A stretch of 64,000 bases of DNA. Source: Streptomyces camelliae. Lineage in GTDB: Bacteria > Actinomycetota > Actinomycetes > Streptomycetales > Streptomycetaceae. Below are positions 24,956-35,352 of the stretch, in pieces. The DNA is taken from contig NZ_CP115300.1 in NCBI RefSeq assembly GCF_027625935.1, positions 3,720,001-3,784,000 on the forward strand, written 5' to 3'. The notes beneath the pieces are model-generated. The model was given only the letters and a program-made list of their open reading frames with translations, ran no database searches and was not told where the DNA came from. Both the position numbers and the translations under genes were made by a program. Positions within the stretch are counted from its first letter, which is position 1, and the number at the start of each line of letters is the position of its first letter.

Positions 24956-25942
24956 GTGATCTCACCGGTCTCCTCGAACAGGAGCGCCCACCGGCACCGG
25001 CCGGAGGCGACTCCCTACGTCGACCTCACCCGCGCCGAGTGGAGCGCGCTGCGCGAGAAGACGCCGCTGCCGCTCACCGCCGAGGAGGTGGAGAGGCTGC
25101 GCGGTCTGGGTGATGTCATCGACCTGGACGAGGTGCGCGACATCTACCTCCCGCTCTCCCGGCTCCTCAATCTCTACGTCGGCGCCACGGACGGCCTCAG
25201 AGGCGCGCTGAACACCTTCCTCGGCGAGCAGGGCTCCCAGTCCGGCACCCCGTTCGTCATAGGCGTCGCCGGCTCCGTGGCCTGCGGCAAGTCCACCGTC
25301 TCCCGCCTCCTGCAGGCCCTGCTCTCCCGCTGGCCGGAGCATCCGCGGGTCGAGCTGGTCACCACCGACGGCTTCCTGCTGCCCACCCGGGAGCTGGAGG
25401 CCCGCGGCCTGATGTCGCGGAAGGGTTTCCCCGAGTCCTACGACCGCCGCGCCCTGACCCGCTTCGTCGCCGACATCAAGGCCGGCAAGGACGAGGTGAC
25501 GGCCCCGGTCTACTCCCACCTGATCTACGACATCGTCCCCGACCAGCGGCTCACCGTCCGCCGCCCCGACATCCTCATCGTCGAGGGCCTCAACGTCCTC
25601 CAGCCCGCCCTGCCCGGCAAGGACGGCCGCACCCGGGTCGGTCTCGCCGACTACTTCGACTTCAGCGTGTACGTCGACGCGAGCACCGAGGACATCGAGC
25701 GCTGGTACCTCAACCGCTTCAAGAAGCTGCGCCAGACGGCGTTCCAGGACCCCGACTCGTACTTCCGCAAGTACACCCAGGTCTCCGAGGAGGAGGCCCT
25801 CGACTACGCCCGCACGCTGTGGCGGACCATCAACAAGCCCAACCTGGTCGAGAACATCGCCCCCACCCGCGGCCGCGCCACCCTCGTCGTGCGCAAGGGC
25901 CCGGACCACAAGGTGCAGCGGCTGCGACTGCGCAAGCTGTAG
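24956..25942 (+). CDS. coaA: type I pantothenate kinase
   Basis: A 328-residue CoaA catalysing the first step of coenzyme A synthesis. The P-loop is [12 protein letters not shown] (103-114, Lys112), and conserved stretches such as [20 protein letters not shown] and [11 protein letters not shown] are present. The GTG at 24956 gives an N-terminus of usual length (YVDLTRAEW at residue 21). Because AcpS uses CoA, this gene fits the surrounding cofactor and cell-wall block. It is divergent from glmS. Confidence 0.96.
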   Translation: MISPVSSNRSAHRHRPEATPYVDLTRAEWSALREKTPLPLTAEEVERLRGLGDVIDLDEVRDIYLPLSRLLNLYVGATDGLRGALNTFLGEQGSQSGTPFVIGVAGSVACGKSTVSRLLQALLSRWPEHPRVELVTTDGFLLPTRELEARGLMSRKGFPESYDRRALTRFVADIKAGKDEVTAPVYSHLIYDIVPDQRLTVRRPDILIVEGLNVLQPALPGKDGRTRVGLADYFDFSVYVDASTEDIERWYLNRFKKLRQTAFQDPDSYFRKYTQVSEEEALDYARTLWRTINKPNLVENIAPTRGRATLVVRKGPDHKVQRLRLRKL

Positions 25943-25966
25943 GCGGGCCTGTGAGAATAAGGCGCC

Positions 25967-26935
25967 ATGCTGCATCTGCGCCTGATCACCCCGGCCGACC
26001 TGACGGACACGGTGGTGCGGCTGATCGAGAACACGGTCGGCACCGCCCACCTCGTCGTCCTGCCGGGAACCGCCCGCAACCCCGTCGGCGACGTGGTGCT
26101 GTGCGACGTGGCCCGCGAGGCCGGCGACGAGCTCCTCACCGCGCTGCGCCGCCTCGATCTGGACAGGACCGGCTCCATCGCGGTGGAGAACATCGATCTG
26201 TCCCTGTCCCGCCGGGCCGACAAGGCCGAGGAGGAGGCGCCGGGCGAGGGCGCCGACGCGGTGCTGTGGGAGGGCCTGGCCGACGCGACCCACGAGGAGT
26301 CGACGCTGTCGGTCACCTACGTCTCCTTCATCACGCTGGCCACGATGATCGCGGCCTGCGGCGTGGTGCTGGACAACGCCGTCCTGATCGTCGGCGCAAT
26401 GGCGGTCGGCCCGGAGTTCGGCCCACTGGCCGGCCTGTCCACGGCCCTGGTGCAGCGTCATCCCCGCCTCGCGCTGCGCTCCCTGACCGCACTGCTGGTG
26501 GGTTTCGCCGTGGCGATGGCGGTGACGGTCGGCTTCAGCCTGTTCATGGACGCCATCGACCTGTTCCACCGGGCCCAGTTGGACGGCGAACGGCCCAACA
26601 CGGCGTTCGTGTACGCCCCGGACGCCTTCTCGTTCATCGTGGCGGTCCTCGCCGGCATCGCCGGCACTCTCTCCCTGACCTCGGCCAAGTCGGGCGCCCT
26701 GGTGGGCGTGGCCATCTCGGTCACCACGGTCCCGGCCGCCGCCAACGCGGCCGTCGCCCTCGCCTACGGGGACACCGGCCAGACCGTCGGCTCGATCGAC
26801 CAACTCCTGCTGAACCTGCTGGGCATCGTCCTCGCGGGCACGCTGACGCTGCTGGCCCAGAAGTGGCTGTGGGCCAGGCAGCGTGCGCGTACGGCCGGGC
26901 TGAGCGGCCTGCGAGCGAGGCCGGAGGGCGACTAG
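25967..26935 (+). CDS. DUF389 family membrane protein
   Basis: A 322-residue protein. A soluble N-terminal domain (about 1-90, MLHLRLITPADLTDTVVRLIE) precedes about six transmembrane helices carrying the DUF389 pattern: TYVSFITLATMIAACGVVLDN, VGAMAVGPEFGPLAGLSTAL and NAAVALAYGD. The family's role is unknown; the conserved helices suggest a transporter or channel (inference). It lies 24 bp after coaA and may be co-transcribed. Its stop overlaps the convergent calcium-binding-type gene by four bases. Confidence 0.88.
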   Translation: MLHLRLITPADLTDTVVRLIENTVGTAHLVVLPGTARNPVGDVVLCDVAREAGDELLTALRRLDLDRTGSIAVENIDLSLSRRADKAEEEAPGEGADAVLWEGLADATHEESTLSVTYVSFITLATMIAACGVVLDNAVLIVGAMAVGPEFGPLAGLSTALVQRHPRLALRSLTALLVGFAVAMAVTVGFSLFMDAIDLFHRAQLDGERPNTAFVYAPDAFSFIVAVLAGIAGTLSLTSAKSGALVGVAISVTTVPAAANAAVALAYGDTGQTVGSIDQLLLNLLGIVLAGTLTLLAQKWLWARQRARTAGLSGLRARPEGD

Positions 26936-27468
26936 AAGACGCCCCGCACCTCGCAGTCGCTCGCGATGTTGTCACCGGGGTCGCCGTAGACCACGTCGAA
27001 GCCGCCGTCACAGGTCACCGTGTCGCCGCCGACTCCGTCGTGCACGTTGATCGTGTCGTTGCCGCCGCCGCCGTGGATGATGTCGTTGCCCGTACCCGCG
27101 TCGATGACGGCGCGGATGTTGGTGTTGTTCGTGACGGTGTCGTCCATGTCCCCGACCGATATGGTCAGCTGACCGACCGTACTGGCGGACCCGCAGGCGG
27201 CGCGGGTGCCGGACAGCTGCGTACAGCCCGGTCCGGCCACGATGCCCGACAGATCCTCCATGATCAGCTGAGTGCCGGACACACTGGCCGTGACCTGGTT
27301 CTGCACGCCGAAGCGCGCGCTGAGCACGACGGTGCCGCTGGAGCGGGTGACCGTGGAACCGGGCGGCTGGGCGGCGGCGGCCGGTACTGCCGCGGACGCG
27401 GTGACGACAAGTCCCGCGACCGCAGCCGTACCGGCCATGCGCCGCAGGGTGCTGGTCCTGGTCCTCAT
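26932..27468 (-). CDS. secreted RTX/hemolysin-type calcium-binding repeat protein
   Basis: A 178-residue exported protein with a signal peptide (about 1-32, ending AVPAAAA) and no membrane anchor. The region near 120-165 contains RTX-like nonapeptides: AGTGNDIIHGGGGNDTINV, followed by less regular GG-x-D units, consistent with a short calcium-binding beta-roll. Four cysteines (in GCTQ, ACGS, TCDG, DCEV) could form two disulphides. Start ATG 27468 has GGAG seven bases upstream. The function is unknown; an extracellular or wall-associated role is likely. Confidence 0.85.
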   Translation of the reverse strand: MRTRTSTLRRMAGTAAVAGLVVTASAAVPAAAAQPPGSTVTRSSGTVVLSARFGVQNQVTASVSGTQLIMEDLSGIVAGPGCTQLSGTRAACGSASTVGQLTISVGDMDDTVTNNTNIRAVIDAGTGNDIIHGGGGNDTINVHDGVGGDTVTCDGGFDVVYGDPGDNIASDCEVRGVF

Positions 27469-27577
27469 GCTGTTCTCCTCTCCCGTCGAGGTGCCGCGAC
27501 GTGCGGCCCTCGACAGCGAGTCAAACAATCCGTGACCAGATGTGCACCCTTTGTTACTCCCTGTTGGCGGCCGTGGT

Positions 27578-28936
27578 CTAGCCCAGCGCCGACTTCACGG
27601 CATCGGCCAGCCGCCCGGCGACGGACCGGGCCTGCTCGATGTCGGCGGCCTCGACCATCACCCGCACCAGCGGCTCGGTCCCCGACGGCCGCAGCAACAC
27701 CCGCCCGGTCTCCCCGAGTTCACGCTCGGCCTCGGTCACGGCGGCGGCGAGATCCGGGGACGTCCGCACCCGCGACTTGTCCACGTCGGGCACATTGATC
27801 AGCACCTGCGGCAGCCGCTCCATCACCGAGGCGAGCTCCCGCAGCGAACGCCCGGTCTCCGCGACCCGAGCGGCCAGCAGCAGCCCGGTCAGCGTGCCGT
27901 CACCGGTCGTCGCGTGGTCGAGGATGATCACGTGCCCGGACTGCTCACCGCCGAGGGCGTACCCGTGCTGCTTCATCTCCTCCAGCACATACCGGTCGCC
28001 GACGGCCGTCTGCACGAGCCGGATCCCGGCCTTCTCCATGGCCAGCTTGAAGCCCAGGTTGGACATCACGGTCGCGACGACGGTGTCGGAGCGCAGTGCG
28101 GAACGCTCCCGCATCGCCAGCGCGAGCACGGCCAGGATCTGGTCGCCGTCGACCTCCTCGCCGGTGTGGTCCACGGCCAGGCAGCGGTCGGCGTCACCGT
28201 CGTGCGCGATGCCGAAGTCCGCGCCGTGCTCCACGACCGCGGCCTTCAGCTGCTCCAGATGGGTCGAGCCGCAGCCGTCGTTGATGTTGAGCCCGTCCGG
28301 CTCGGCACCGATGGTGACGACCTCGGCGCCCGCCCGGGAGAACGCCTCCGGCGAGACCCCCGAGGCCGCGCCGTGCGCTTCGTCCAGGACGATCTTCAGC
28401 CCGTCGAGCCGGTTCGGAAGGACGGACAGCAGATGGCCGACGTACTTCTCGAAGCCCTCCTCGTACGGCCGCACACGCCCCACGCCCGCGCCCGTCGGCC
28501 GCTCCCAGGGCTCTCCGTGCCGGTGAGACTCGTACACCGACTCGATCCGGTCCTCCAGCTCGTCGGCGAGCTTGTGGCCGCCGCGGGCGAAGAACTTGAT
28601 GCCGTTGTCCGGCATGGCGTTGTGGCTGGCGGAGAGCATCACGCCCAGGTCGGCGCCGAGCGCGCCGGTCAGATACGCCACCGCGGGGGTCGGGAGCACG
28701 CCGACGCTGAGCACGTCGACACCGGCGCTCGCGAGGCCCGCGACCACCGCCGCCTCCAGGAACTCACCGGACGCGCGAGGGTCCCGGCCGACCACGGCCG
28801 TCGGCCTGTGGCCCTCGAAAGTGCCCGCCTCTGCCAGCACATGCGCGGCGGCGACCGAGAGGCCGAGCGCCATCTCGGCGGTCAGATCCGCGTTGGCGAC
28901 ACCGCGCACGCCGTCCGTGCCGAAGAGTCGTCCCAC
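27578..28936 (-). CDS. glmM: phosphoglucosamine mutase GlmM
   Basis: A 452-residue enzyme interconverting glucosamine-6-phosphate and glucosamine-1-phosphate, the step after GlmS on the way to UDP-GlcNAc. The active phosphoserine is Ser104 in [18 protein letters not shown]. The metal loop [14 protein letters not shown] and the phosphate-binding [15 protein letters not shown] are intact. It follows rplM-rpsI on the same strand after a strong terminator, so it probably has its own promoter in the 28937-29021 stretch. Confidence 0.97.
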   Translation of the reverse strand: MGRLFGTDGVRGVANADLTAEMALGLSVAAAHVLAEAGTFEGHRPTAVVGRDPRASGEFLEAAVVAGLASAGVDVLSVGVLPTPAVAYLTGALGADLGVMLSASHNAMPDNGIKFFARGGHKLADELEDRIESVYESHRHGEPWERPTGAGVGRVRPYEEGFEKYVGHLLSVLPNRLDGLKIVLDEAHGAASGVSPEAFSRAGAEVVTIGAEPDGLNINDGCGSTHLEQLKAAVVEHGADFGIAHDGDADRCLAVDHTGEEVDGDQILAVLALAMRERSALRSDTVVATVMSNLGFKLAMEKAGIRLVQTAVGDRYVLEEMKQHGYALGGEQSGHVIILDHATTGDGTLTGLLLAARVAETGRSLRELASVMERLPQVLINVPDVDKSRVRTSPDLAAAVTEAERELGETGRVLLRPSGTEPLVRVMVEAADIEQARSVAGRLADAVKSALG

Positions 28937-29021
28937 TTGTCCTCCCGAGGTAACTTCCGATCACACAAGCCGCCGAGCGGCTCAGCATCTTGTGTCGTTA
29001 TACGCCCATGACTGGGATAAA

Positions 29022-29064
29022 CGAACGCCCCGGCGGCACAGGTGGCGTGCCGCCGGGGCGTTCG
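29022..29064 (-). terminator. rplM-rpsI terminator hairpin
   Basis: A perfect 18-bp stem (29022-29039 with 29047-29064) with a 7-base loop, 53 bp after the rpsI stop codon. It separates the ribosomal-protein pair from glmM. Confidence 0.9.
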
Positions 29065-29117
29065 GAGTACGTGCGGGCCAGTAGCACCCGTATACGTACG
29101 AGCAGGGCAGCTGGCGA

Positions 29118-29630
29118 TTAGCGCTTGCTGTACTGCGGGGCCTTGCGGGCCTTCTTCAGACCGGCCTTCTTCCGCTCGACCGCGCGGTCGTCGCGGCGCA
29201 GGAAGCCGGCCTTCTTCAGCGGGCCGCGGTTGTTGTCCACGTCCGCCTCGTTCAGCGCGCGGGCGACACCGAGACGGAGCGCACCGGCCTGACCGGAGAC
29301 ACCGCCACCGGCGATGCGGGCGATGACGTCGTAACGGCCTTCGAGCTCAAGCACCTTGAAGGGCTCGTTGACTTCCTGCTGGTGCACCTTGTTGGGGAAG
29401 TAGTCCTCAAGGGTGCGACCGTTGATCTTCCACTTGCCGGTGCCCGGGACGATCCGGACGCGGGCGATGGCGTTCTTACGGCGGCCCAGGCCGGCGGCCG
29501 GCTGGGGCTCACCGAAACGCGAGGCGAGGGACTCGGAGGTGTACTCACCCTCCAGCGGCACCTCGGACTCGGTGGTGTAGCTGTCGATGTCAAGCTCTTC
29601 GAGCGGCTGCTCGGCAGTGGTCTCGGCCAC
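29118..29630 (-). CDS. rpsI: 30S ribosomal protein S9
   Basis: A 170-residue S9 with the conserved [19 protein letters not shown] and the C-terminal tail [12 protein letters not shown], which reaches the P-site tRNA. An acidic N-terminal extension of about 40 residues ([20 protein letters not shown]) makes it longer than the roughly 130-residue enterobacterial form and is usual in actinobacteria. It follows rplM by 42 bp in the standard two-gene operon. Confidence 0.98.
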   Translation of the reverse strand: MAETTAEQPLEELDIDSYTTESEVPLEGEYTSESLASRFGEPQPAAGLGRRKNAIARVRIVPGTGKWKINGRTLEDYFPNKVHQQEVNEPFKVLELEGRYDVIARIAGGGVSGQAGALRLGVARALNEADVDNNRGPLKKAGFLRRDDRAVERKKAGLKKARKAPQYSKR

Positions 29631-29672
29631 GATTCTCCTCAGATTCTCTTCAGTCTTAGGGGGTGGCCGGAC

Positions 29673-30116
29673 TTACTGCGCGACCTGGGTGATCTCGAAC
29701 GGCACCGGCTGCTGGGCAGCGTGCGGGTGCTGGTCGCCCGAGTAGACCTTCAGCTTGGAGAGCATCTGACGGCCCAGGGTGTTCTTGGGGAGCATGCCCT
29801 TGACGGCCTTCTCGATGGCCTTCTCGGGGTTCTTGTCGAGCAGCTCGTCGTAGCGGACGGAGCGCAGACCACCCGGGTAACCGGAGTGGCGGTACGCCAT
29901 CTTCTGGGTCCGCTTGTTGCCGGACAGGTGCACCTTGTCGGCGTTGATGATGATGACGAAGTCACCAGCGTCGACGTGCGGCGCGTAGATCGGCTTGTGC
30001 TTGCCCCGGAGAAGGGTCGCTGCAGTGGTGGCGAGACGGCCCAGGACAACGTCCTGAGCGTCGATGACGTGCCACTGGCGCGTCACATCGCCGGGCTTGG
30101 GGCTGTACGTACGCAC
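29673..30116 (-). CDS. rplM: 50S ribosomal protein L13
   Basis: A 147-residue L13, an early-assembly 50S protein. Conserved stretches include [34 protein letters not shown] and [19 protein letters not shown]. It is first in the rplM-rpsI operon, with a leader of about 170 bases below a clear promoter. Confidence 0.98.
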   Translation of the reverse strand: MRTYSPKPGDVTRQWHVIDAQDVVLGRLATTAATLLRGKHKPIYAPHVDAGDFVIIINADKVHLSGNKRTQKMAYRHSGYPGGLRSVRYDELLDKNPEKAIEKAVKGMLPKNTLGRQMLSKLKVYSGDQHPHAAQQPVPFEITQVAQ

Positions 30117-30292
30117 GGTTCGTAGCCTTCGCTTCGAGTGAATGGTCCTGAACAGGTCACCGAAACGATCACGACAGCCTTGACCGCACCGCGGTGACGC
30201 AAACCGCGTGCTGGTCGCTGGTCATCGGCCCGGTGGACCGGTGTAAGGGCCCGTCCCGTGAGAATGAGCAAGCCAATACACAACGAAGAAGC

Positions 30293-30322
30293 AGGTTACC
30301 CGCAGGGCCCCGGACGGGTCAA
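30293..30322 (-). promoter_or_regulatory. rplM promoter
   Basis: On the minus strand TTGACC (30322-30317) and TAACCT (30298-30293) are 18 bases apart. This gives a leader of about 170 nt, within which I see no gene; it is long enough to hold regulatory structure. Confidence 0.6.
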
Positions 30323-30402
30323 AACGACGCCCTTCCCGCTCATGTCGCCGGACAAACGCCGCATGGCCGCCGGACGCGCTCCGGCACCCCTCGGCCCCCG
30401 TC

Positions 30403-30408
30403 TAAGAT
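30403..30408 (+). promoter_or_regulatory. -10 element implying a leaderless transcript
   Basis: TAAGAT lies seven bases before the ATG at 30416 and there is no Shine-Dalgarno, so transcription would begin at or next to the start codon. The -35 region is poor. Confidence 0.45.
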
Positions 30409-30415
30409 GCGCCCC

Positions 30416-31288
30416 ATGAGTTACGGGCAGGGGGGACCCCAGTCTCAGTGGGATCCCTGGAAACCGAATTCCCAGCAGCCCTGGAACAGCGGCGGCGATG
30501 ACGGGACCCCGGACTGGGCGGCGCTCGCGGAGGCCTCCGAGACCCGGAACAAGCGCCGCAAGCTGCTGTTCATAGGCGGCGGCGCGATCGCCACGATAGC
30601 CGTCGGCACCGCCGTCGCCATGGCCGTCGTGTCCGCGAACGGCAGCAACAACGCCTCGGGCAACCCCACCAACCTGCCGGCCAGCGCCTCCGTGAGCGGT
30701 TCGGCCACCCCGTCCTTCGCCCCCACCAGCGCCCCGCCGCCGCTGGACCCGAGGGACTTCATCTCCACGGCCAAGAAGGACAAGGCCCCGATCAGCGCCG
30801 ACACACTCTTCCCCGGCACCCAGCTGACCGTGGGGACCACCGTGTACAAGAAGGGCGCCACGGCCGACACCACCAGCTGCGCCTCCGCCGCCGGCGGCAA
30901 GCTGCCGCAGATCCTCACCGCGAACAGCTGCACCCGCCTGATCCGCGCGACCTACACCAACGGCGGCATCGCGGCCACCATCGGCGTCGCCCTCTTCGAC
31001 ACCCAGGACCAGGCCACGAAGGTCAAGCGGCAGGCCGCCAAGAACGCCATGGTGCGTTCCCTGTCCGGCAAGGGCGTCAAGGACTTCTGCAACGCCGCGG
31101 TCTGCCTGACCACCGCGAACTCCGTCGGCCGCTACGCCTACTTCACGACCGTCGGCTTCACCGACGGCAAGAACGTCACCAACAAGGACAGCAAGGTCTT
31201 CGGCACCGGCAACGACCTGCAGCAGTTCACCTTCGACCAGATCATCCGCCGCGGCAGGGCCCAGGCGTCCGCGGCGACGAACGGCTAG
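30416..31288 (+). CDS. hypothetical membrane-anchored protein
   Basis: A 290-residue protein with a Gln/Trp/Pro-rich cytoplasmic N-terminus (MSYGQGGPQSQWDPWKPN), a basic KRRK and one transmembrane helix (about 45-67). A Ser/Thr/Ala/Pro spacer and an extracytoplasmic domain with four cysteines (SCAS, NSCT, FCN, VCL) follow. The layout recalls a Streptomyces family whose members sense or bind something outside the membrane, but no function is known. It lies alone, divergent from rplM and probably expressed from a leaderless message. Confidence 0.8.
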   Translation: MSYGQGGPQSQWDPWKPNSQQPWNSGGDDGTPDWAALAEASETRNKRRKLLFIGGGAIATIAVGTAVAMAVVSANGSNNASGNPTNLPASASVSGSATPSFAPTSAPPPLDPRDFISTAKKDKAPISADTLFPGTQLTVGTTVYKKGATADTTSCASAAGGKLPQILTANSCTRLIRATYTNGGIAATIGVALFDTQDQATKVKRQAAKNAMVRSLSGKGVKDFCNAAVCLTTANSVGRYAYFTTVGFTDGKNVTNKDSKVFGTGNDLQQFTFDQIIRRGRAQASAATNG

Positions 31289-31294
31289 CCCTGA

Positions 31295-31329
31295 AGGGGC
31301 GCGGGGAACTGCGCGACCAGCCACGACGG
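31295..31329 (+). repeat. 35-bp dispersed repeat, copy 1
   Basis: Begins AGGGGCGCGGGGAACTGCGC and continues through CGACCAGCCACGACGG. It is identical over all 35 bases to 32301-32335, in the same orientation. The two copies bracket truA. Such a hairpin-prone intergenic repeat looks like a REP-type element. Confidence 0.9.
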
Positions 31330-31375
31330 CGCCACAGACGACCGACGGCCGCACACGGCATGTCCAGCGGAGCGC

Positions 31376-32230
31376 TCAGCAGCACCCCGCCGACGGAAGC
31401 GAGCGCTTGTTCCGCGCCTCCTTGCTGCGCGCGGCCAGCAGCTCGTCGGCGGGGTAGCCGACCTCCTCCAGGGTCAGCCCGTGCGGCCGTACGACATGCA
31501 CGGCGGAGTCCCGCACCCCGGCGGCCAGCACCTTCCCGGGCCACTCCGGCCCGCGGTGCCCGTCCCCGACGAACAGCAGCGCGCCGATCAGCGAGCGCAC
31601 CATGTTGTGACAGAAGGCGTCGGCGCGCACGGTCGCCGTGATGATGCCGTCCTCGCCCTTGACCAGGCTCAGCTCCTGAAGGGTCCGGATCGTCGTGGCC
31701 CCTTCCCGCTTCTTGCAGTACGCGGCGAAGTCGTGCTCGCCGAGCAGCGCCCCCGCGGCCTCGTTCATGGCGTCGACGTCGAGCGGCCAGTCGTGCCAGA
31801 GGACGTGATTGCGCAGGATGGGGTCGACACCGCCGGGGTTGTCGGTGACGCGGTAGGCGTACCGGCGCCAGACGGCGGAGAAACGGGCGTTGAAGCCGCT
31901 CGGCGCCGGCCTGAGGGCCCAGACCCGCACATCCCTCGGCAGCCGCCCGGCGAGCCGCTTGAGCAGCTTCTGGTTGTGCTCCCGCCAGACCTCCTCGGGC
32001 AGGTCCACGTGCGCCACCTGGCCGCGCGCGTGCACCCCGGCATCGGTCCGGCCGGCAACGGTCAGCTCGTACGTCTCCCGTGACCGCGTCACCGTACGCA
32101 GGGCGTCCTCGATCTCGCCCTGCACGGTCCGCTTGCCGCCGGCCTGCTTGGCCCAGCCGTGGAAGTCGGTGCCGTCGTAGGAGACGTCGAGGCGGACACG
32201 GACGTAACCGGGCTGTACTTCGTCACTCAC
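31376..32230 (-). CDS. truA: tRNA pseudouridine synthase A
   Basis: A 284-residue TruA, which makes pseudouridine at positions 38-40 of the anticodon stem-loop. The catalytic Asp63 is in [34 protein letters not shown] starts the domain and [17 protein letters not shown] lies near the end. It follows rplQ, as is usual in Streptomyces, but a terminator and one 35-bp repeat lie in the 142-bp gap between them. Confidence 0.97.
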   Translation of the reverse strand: MSDEVQPGYVRVRLDVSYDGTDFHGWAKQAGGKRTVQGEIEDALRTVTRSRETYELTVAGRTDAGVHARGQVAHVDLPEEVWREHNQKLLKRLAGRLPRDVRVWALRPAPSGFNARFSAVWRRYAYRVTDNPGGVDPILRNHVLWHDWPLDVDAMNEAAGALLGEHDFAAYCKKREGATTIRTLQELSLVKGEDGIITATVRADAFCHNMVRSLIGALLFVGDGHRGPEWPGKVLAAGVRDSAVHVVRPHGLTLEEVGYPADELLAARSKEARNKRSLPSAGCC

Positions 32231-32251
32231 ACAGAGATCCTCTCAGGTACA

Positions 32252-32289
32252 GAAAAGCGGGCCCGCCCCTCGGAAAGGAACGGACCCGC
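32252..32289 (-). terminator. terminator of the alpha operon
   Basis: On the minus strand a stem of eight pairs, GCGGGTCC with GGGCCCGC (one G-U), encloses a loop of about 17 bases and is followed by CTTTTCT. It lies after rplQ and before truA, the expected end of the ribosomal cluster. Confidence 0.65.
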
Positions 32290-32300
32290 CAACGCCCTGT

Positions 32301-32335
32301 AGGGGCGCGGGGAACTGCGCGACCAGCCACGACGG
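32301..32335 (+). repeat. 35-bp dispersed repeat, copy 2
   Basis: Exact copy of 31295-31329 in the same orientation, located between rplQ and its terminator. The identity over 35 bases, about 1 kb apart and outside genes, argues for a dispersed repeat family and not chance. Confidence 0.9.
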
Positions 32336-32372
32336 AGCCGCAGCCGCCGGCCGGCAGTCCCCGGCAGAACGC

Positions 32373-32864
32373 TTAGGCGTCCTTCGGCTCCTCGGCGGGA
32401 GCCTCGGCGTCCTCGACCTTGGTCTCCTCGACCTTGGCCTCCTCGGCCTCCTTGACCGCACGCTTGGTGGCGGCCTCGGCCTCACCCACGGCCTTCTGCT
32501 GCACCGTCAGCGCCTCGACCAGCTCGATGACAGCCATGGGCGCGTTGTCGCCACGGCGGTTACCGATCTTGGTGATGCGGGTGTAGCCACCCGGACGGTT
32601 CTCGTACCGCGGGCCGATCTCGGTGAAGAGCGTGTGGACGACGCTCTTGTCCGTGATGACCTGGAGCACCTGACGGCGGTTGTGAAGGTCGCCCTTCTTC
32701 GCCTTGGTGACCAGACGCTCGGCGTACGGGCGCAGGCGGCGGGCCTTCGCCTCGGTGGTGGTGATACGGCCGTGCTCGAAGAGCGCCTTCGCGAGGTTCG
32801 CGAGGAGCAGCTTCTCGTGCGCGGCGCTGCCGCCCAGACGGGCACCCTTGGTGGGCTTCGGCAT
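32373..32864 (-). CDS. rplQ: 50S ribosomal protein L17
   Basis: A 163-residue L17. The conserved core (about 1-118) starts [20 protein letters not shown] and includes [22 protein letters not shown] Glu/Ala/Lys-rich C-terminal extension of about 45 residues ([20 protein letters not shown]) is common in actinobacteria and probably disordered. It is the last ribosomal gene of the cluster, 94 bp after rpoA. Confidence 0.98.
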   Translation of the reverse strand: MPKPTKGARLGGSAAHEKLLLANLAKALFEHGRITTTEAKARRLRPYAERLVTKAKKGDLHNRRQVLQVITDKSVVHTLFTEIGPRYENRPGGYTRITKIGNRRGDNAPMAVIELVEALTVQQKAVGEAEAATKRAVKEAEEAKVEETKVEDAEAPAEEPKDA

Positions 32865-32958
32865 TGTTCTTCTCCTGTGTGTCTGCCCCGGCCGTGTCAG
32901 GTACCGGGGTCAGGAACCCGATGAGCGGATGCTCACCGGCTACGACCGGTCAGTACGG

Positions 32959-33981
32959 TCAGTACTGCTCGGTCTCCACGAAACCCGCGTCCGCGTCGTC
33001 GTCGGCGCCGAAGGCGTCGGCAGCGGCCGTGGGGTCGAATCCGGGCGGGCTGTCCTTGAGGGCCAGGCCCATGCCGGCCAGCTTCGCCTTGACCTCGTCG
33101 ATGGACTTCGCACCGAAGTTGCGGATGTCCAGCAGGTCGGCCTCGGAGCGGGCGACGAGCTCACCCACGGAGTGGATGCCCTCACGCTTGAGGCAGTTGT
33201 AGGAGCGGACCGTGAGCTCCAGCTCCTCGATCGGCAGCGCGAGGTCGGCGGCCAGGGCGGCGTCCGTGGGGGACGGGCCCATGTCGATGCCCTCGGCGTC
33301 GATGTTCAGCTCGCGGGCGAGACCGAACAGCTCGACCAGCGTCTTGCCCGCGGAGGCCATGGCGTCACGCGGACGCATCGCCTGCTTGGTCTCGACGTCG
33401 ACGATCAGCTTGTCGAAGTCGGTGCGCTGCTCGACACGCGTGGCCTCGACCTTGTACGTGACCTTCAGAACCGGCGAGTAGATCGAGTCGACCGGGATAC
33501 GGCCGATCTCCTGGCCCACCTGCTTGTTCTGCACGGCGGAGACGTAACCGCGACCGCGCTCGACGGTCAGCTCCATCTCCAGCTTGCCCTTGCCGTTCAG
33601 CGCGGCGAGGACGAGGTCGGGGTTGTGCACCTCGACACCGGCCGGGGGCGCGATGTCGGCGGCGGTGACCAGACCCGGGCCCTGCTTGCGCAGGTACATC
33701 ACGACCGGCTCGTCGTGCTCCGAGGAGACGACCAGCTGCTTGATGTTGAGGATCAGGTCGGTGACGTCCTCCTTGACGCCCGGCACGGTGGTGAACTCGT
33801 GCAGGACACCGTCGATCCGGATCGAGGTGACGGCGGCACCCGGGATCGAGGAGAGGAGCGTGCGGCGCAGGGAGTTGCCGAGGGTGTAGCCGAAGCCCGG
33901 CTCCAGCGGCTCGATCACGAACCGGGAGCGGAACTCGTCGACGACCTCTTCGGTCAACGAGGGTCGCTGAGCGATCAGCAT
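32959..33981 (-). CDS. rpoA: DNA-directed RNA polymerase alpha subunit
   Basis: A 340-residue alpha subunit. The N-terminal dimerisation domain (about 1-225, [29 protein letters not shown]) and C-terminal domain (about 250-315, [21 protein letters not shown] and [14 protein letters not shown]) are complete. The alpha-CTD contacts UP elements and activators. The acidic tail ends AGFVETEQY. It follows rpsK with no rpsD between them, which is the Streptomyces arrangement. Confidence 0.99.
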   Translation of the reverse strand: MLIAQRPSLTEEVVDEFRSRFVIEPLEPGFGYTLGNSLRRTLLSSIPGAAVTSIRIDGVLHEFTTVPGVKEDVTDLILNIKQLVVSSEHDEPVVMYLRKQGPGLVTAADIAPPAGVEVHNPDLVLAALNGKGKLEMELTVERGRGYVSAVQNKQVGQEIGRIPVDSIYSPVLKVTYKVEATRVEQRTDFDKLIVDVETKQAMRPRDAMASAGKTLVELFGLARELNIDAEGIDMGPSPTDAALAADLALPIEELELTVRSYNCLKREGIHSVGELVARSEADLLDIRNFGAKSIDEVKAKLAGMGLALKDSPPGFDPTAAADAFGADDDADAGFVETEQY

Positions 33982-34132
33982 GTGTGGATCAGATCCTTCT
34001 TTCGTGGACGCCCGCTATTTGACGTCCGACGGAAACCGCACCCGTGAAAAGTGCGAGTACTGCAAGGGTACGGGCGGTACGCCCCTTACGGAGCCGTACC
34101 GCCCGGACCCTGAGCCAGACGAAGGCCGTGCG

Positions 34133-34537
34133 TCAGACGCGGCGGCGCTTCGGCGGACGGCAGCCGTTGTGCGGGGTCGGGGTGACGTCCTGGATGGAGC
34201 CGACCTCAAGACCGGTCGCCTGAAGCGAACGGATGGCGGTCTCGCGACCGGAACCCGGACCCTTCACGAACACGTCGACCTTGCGCATGCCGTGCTCCTG
34301 GGCGCGGCGGGCAGCCGACTCGGCGGCCATCTGCGCGGCGAACGGCGTGGACTTCCGGGAGCCCTTGAAGCCGACGTGGCCGGCGGAGGCCCAGGAGATC
34401 ACGTTGCCGGACGGGTCCGTGATCGACACGATCGTGTTGTTGAACGTGCTCTTGATGTGCGCGTGGCCGTGAGCGACGTTCTTCTTTTCCTTGCGGCGCA
34501 CCTTCTTGGCAGCGCCCTGACGTCCCTTGGGGGGCAT
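34133..34537 (-). CDS. rpsK: 30S ribosomal protein S11
   Basis: A 134-residue S11 of the 30S platform. It has a lysine-rich N-terminus ([19 protein letters not shown]), the conserved [16 protein letters not shown] and the C-terminus [20 protein letters not shown]. It is 65 bp after rpsM and 151 bp before rpoA; the larger gap is where many bacteria carry rpsD. Confidence 0.98.
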   Translation of the reverse strand: MPPKGRQGAAKKVRRKEKKNVAHGHAHIKSTFNNTIVSITDPSGNVISWASAGHVGFKGSRKSTPFAAQMAAESAARRAQEHGMRKVDVFVKGPGSGRETAIRSLQATGLEVGSIQDVTPTPHNGCRPPKRRRV

Positions 34538-34602
34538 CTACTAACTCCTACGGGAGGTGGTCGGTCCTACAGCGAAGACCGTGGACAGGTGTCCGCTGCG
34601 GA

Positions 34603-34983
34603 CTACTTCTTGCCCGGCTTCTTCTTGCCGGCGATGGCGCGACGCGGGCCCTTGCGGGTGCGAGCGTTGGTGCTGGTGCGCTGACCGCGGACGGGCAGAC
34701 CGCGACGGTGACGGAGACCCTGGTAGCAGCCGATCTCGACCTTGCGGCGGATGTCGGCCTGGATCTCGCGACGGAGGTCACCCTCGGTCTTGATGTTGTT
34801 GTCGACGTACTCGCGGATCGCGACCAGCTGCTCTTCGGTCAGGTCACGAACGCGGGTGTTCGGGTCGACGCCGGTCGCAGCCAGCGTCTCCTTCGAGAGG
34901 GTCCGGCCGATGCCGAACACGTAGGTGAGGGCGACCTCCACGCGCTTTTCGCGCGGGATGTCAACACCGGAAACGCGTGCCAT
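34603..34983 (-). CDS. rpsM: 30S ribosomal protein S13
   Basis: A 126-residue S13 of the 30S head, which contacts P-site tRNA and forms inter-subunit bridges. It starts [20 protein letters not shown] and includes [20 protein letters not shown], with the basic tail KKKPGKK. It follows rpmJ after a 196-bp gap, so an internal promoter is possible. Confidence 0.98.
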   Translation of the reverse strand: MARVSGVDIPREKRVEVALTYVFGIGRTLSKETLAATGVDPNTRVRDLTEEQLVAIREYVDNNIKTEGDLRREIQADIRRKVEIGCYQGLRHRRGLPVRGQRTSTNARTRKGPRRAIAGKKKPGKK

Positions 34984-35179
34984 TCAATGGCTCCTGGTGA
35001 TCTTCGGAGGTCTTCCACAGAACCGGTTCCCGGTCGCCGTATCAGGTACGAACCGGGTCCCCGGCCTCCGAACCGGGGGTGTCGAGCCATGACGTGTGGC
35101 TCGGGCTCTGCGTATGAACATATTCAGCTCGCGTCGCGCGAATCTCTGCGATAGAGGTGCAGAGGGTGATGGTCGTGCG

Positions 35180-35293
35180 TCAGCCCTGGCGCTGCTTGTG
35201 GCGCGGGTTCTCGCAGATGACCATGACCCGGCCGTGACGGCGGATCACCCTGCACTTGTCGCAGATCTTCTTGACGCTCGGCTTGACCTTCAT
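35180..35293 (-). CDS. rpmJ: 50S ribosomal protein L36 (zinc-ribbon form)
   Basis: A 37-residue L36. The zinc ligands are present (CDKC, then C of MVICEN and H of RHK), so this is the zinc-requiring C+ form. The start ATG 35293 begins [11 protein letters not shown]. It sits between infA and rpsM as in most bacteria. Actinobacteria often have a second, zinc-free L36 elsewhere under Zur control. Confidence 0.97.
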   Translation of the reverse strand: MKVKPSVKKICDKCRVIRRHGRVMVICENPRHKQRQG

Positions 35294-35352
35294 GGGATTG
35301 AGGTTCTCCGGGTCAGTGCCACCACCCCGCCGGAGCGGAGTGCGGGCAAGAT

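Noticed and set aside
33982..34132. Missing rpsD as a deletion
   Set aside because: Streptomyces normally carries rpsD elsewhere, so the gap is the ordinary arrangement.
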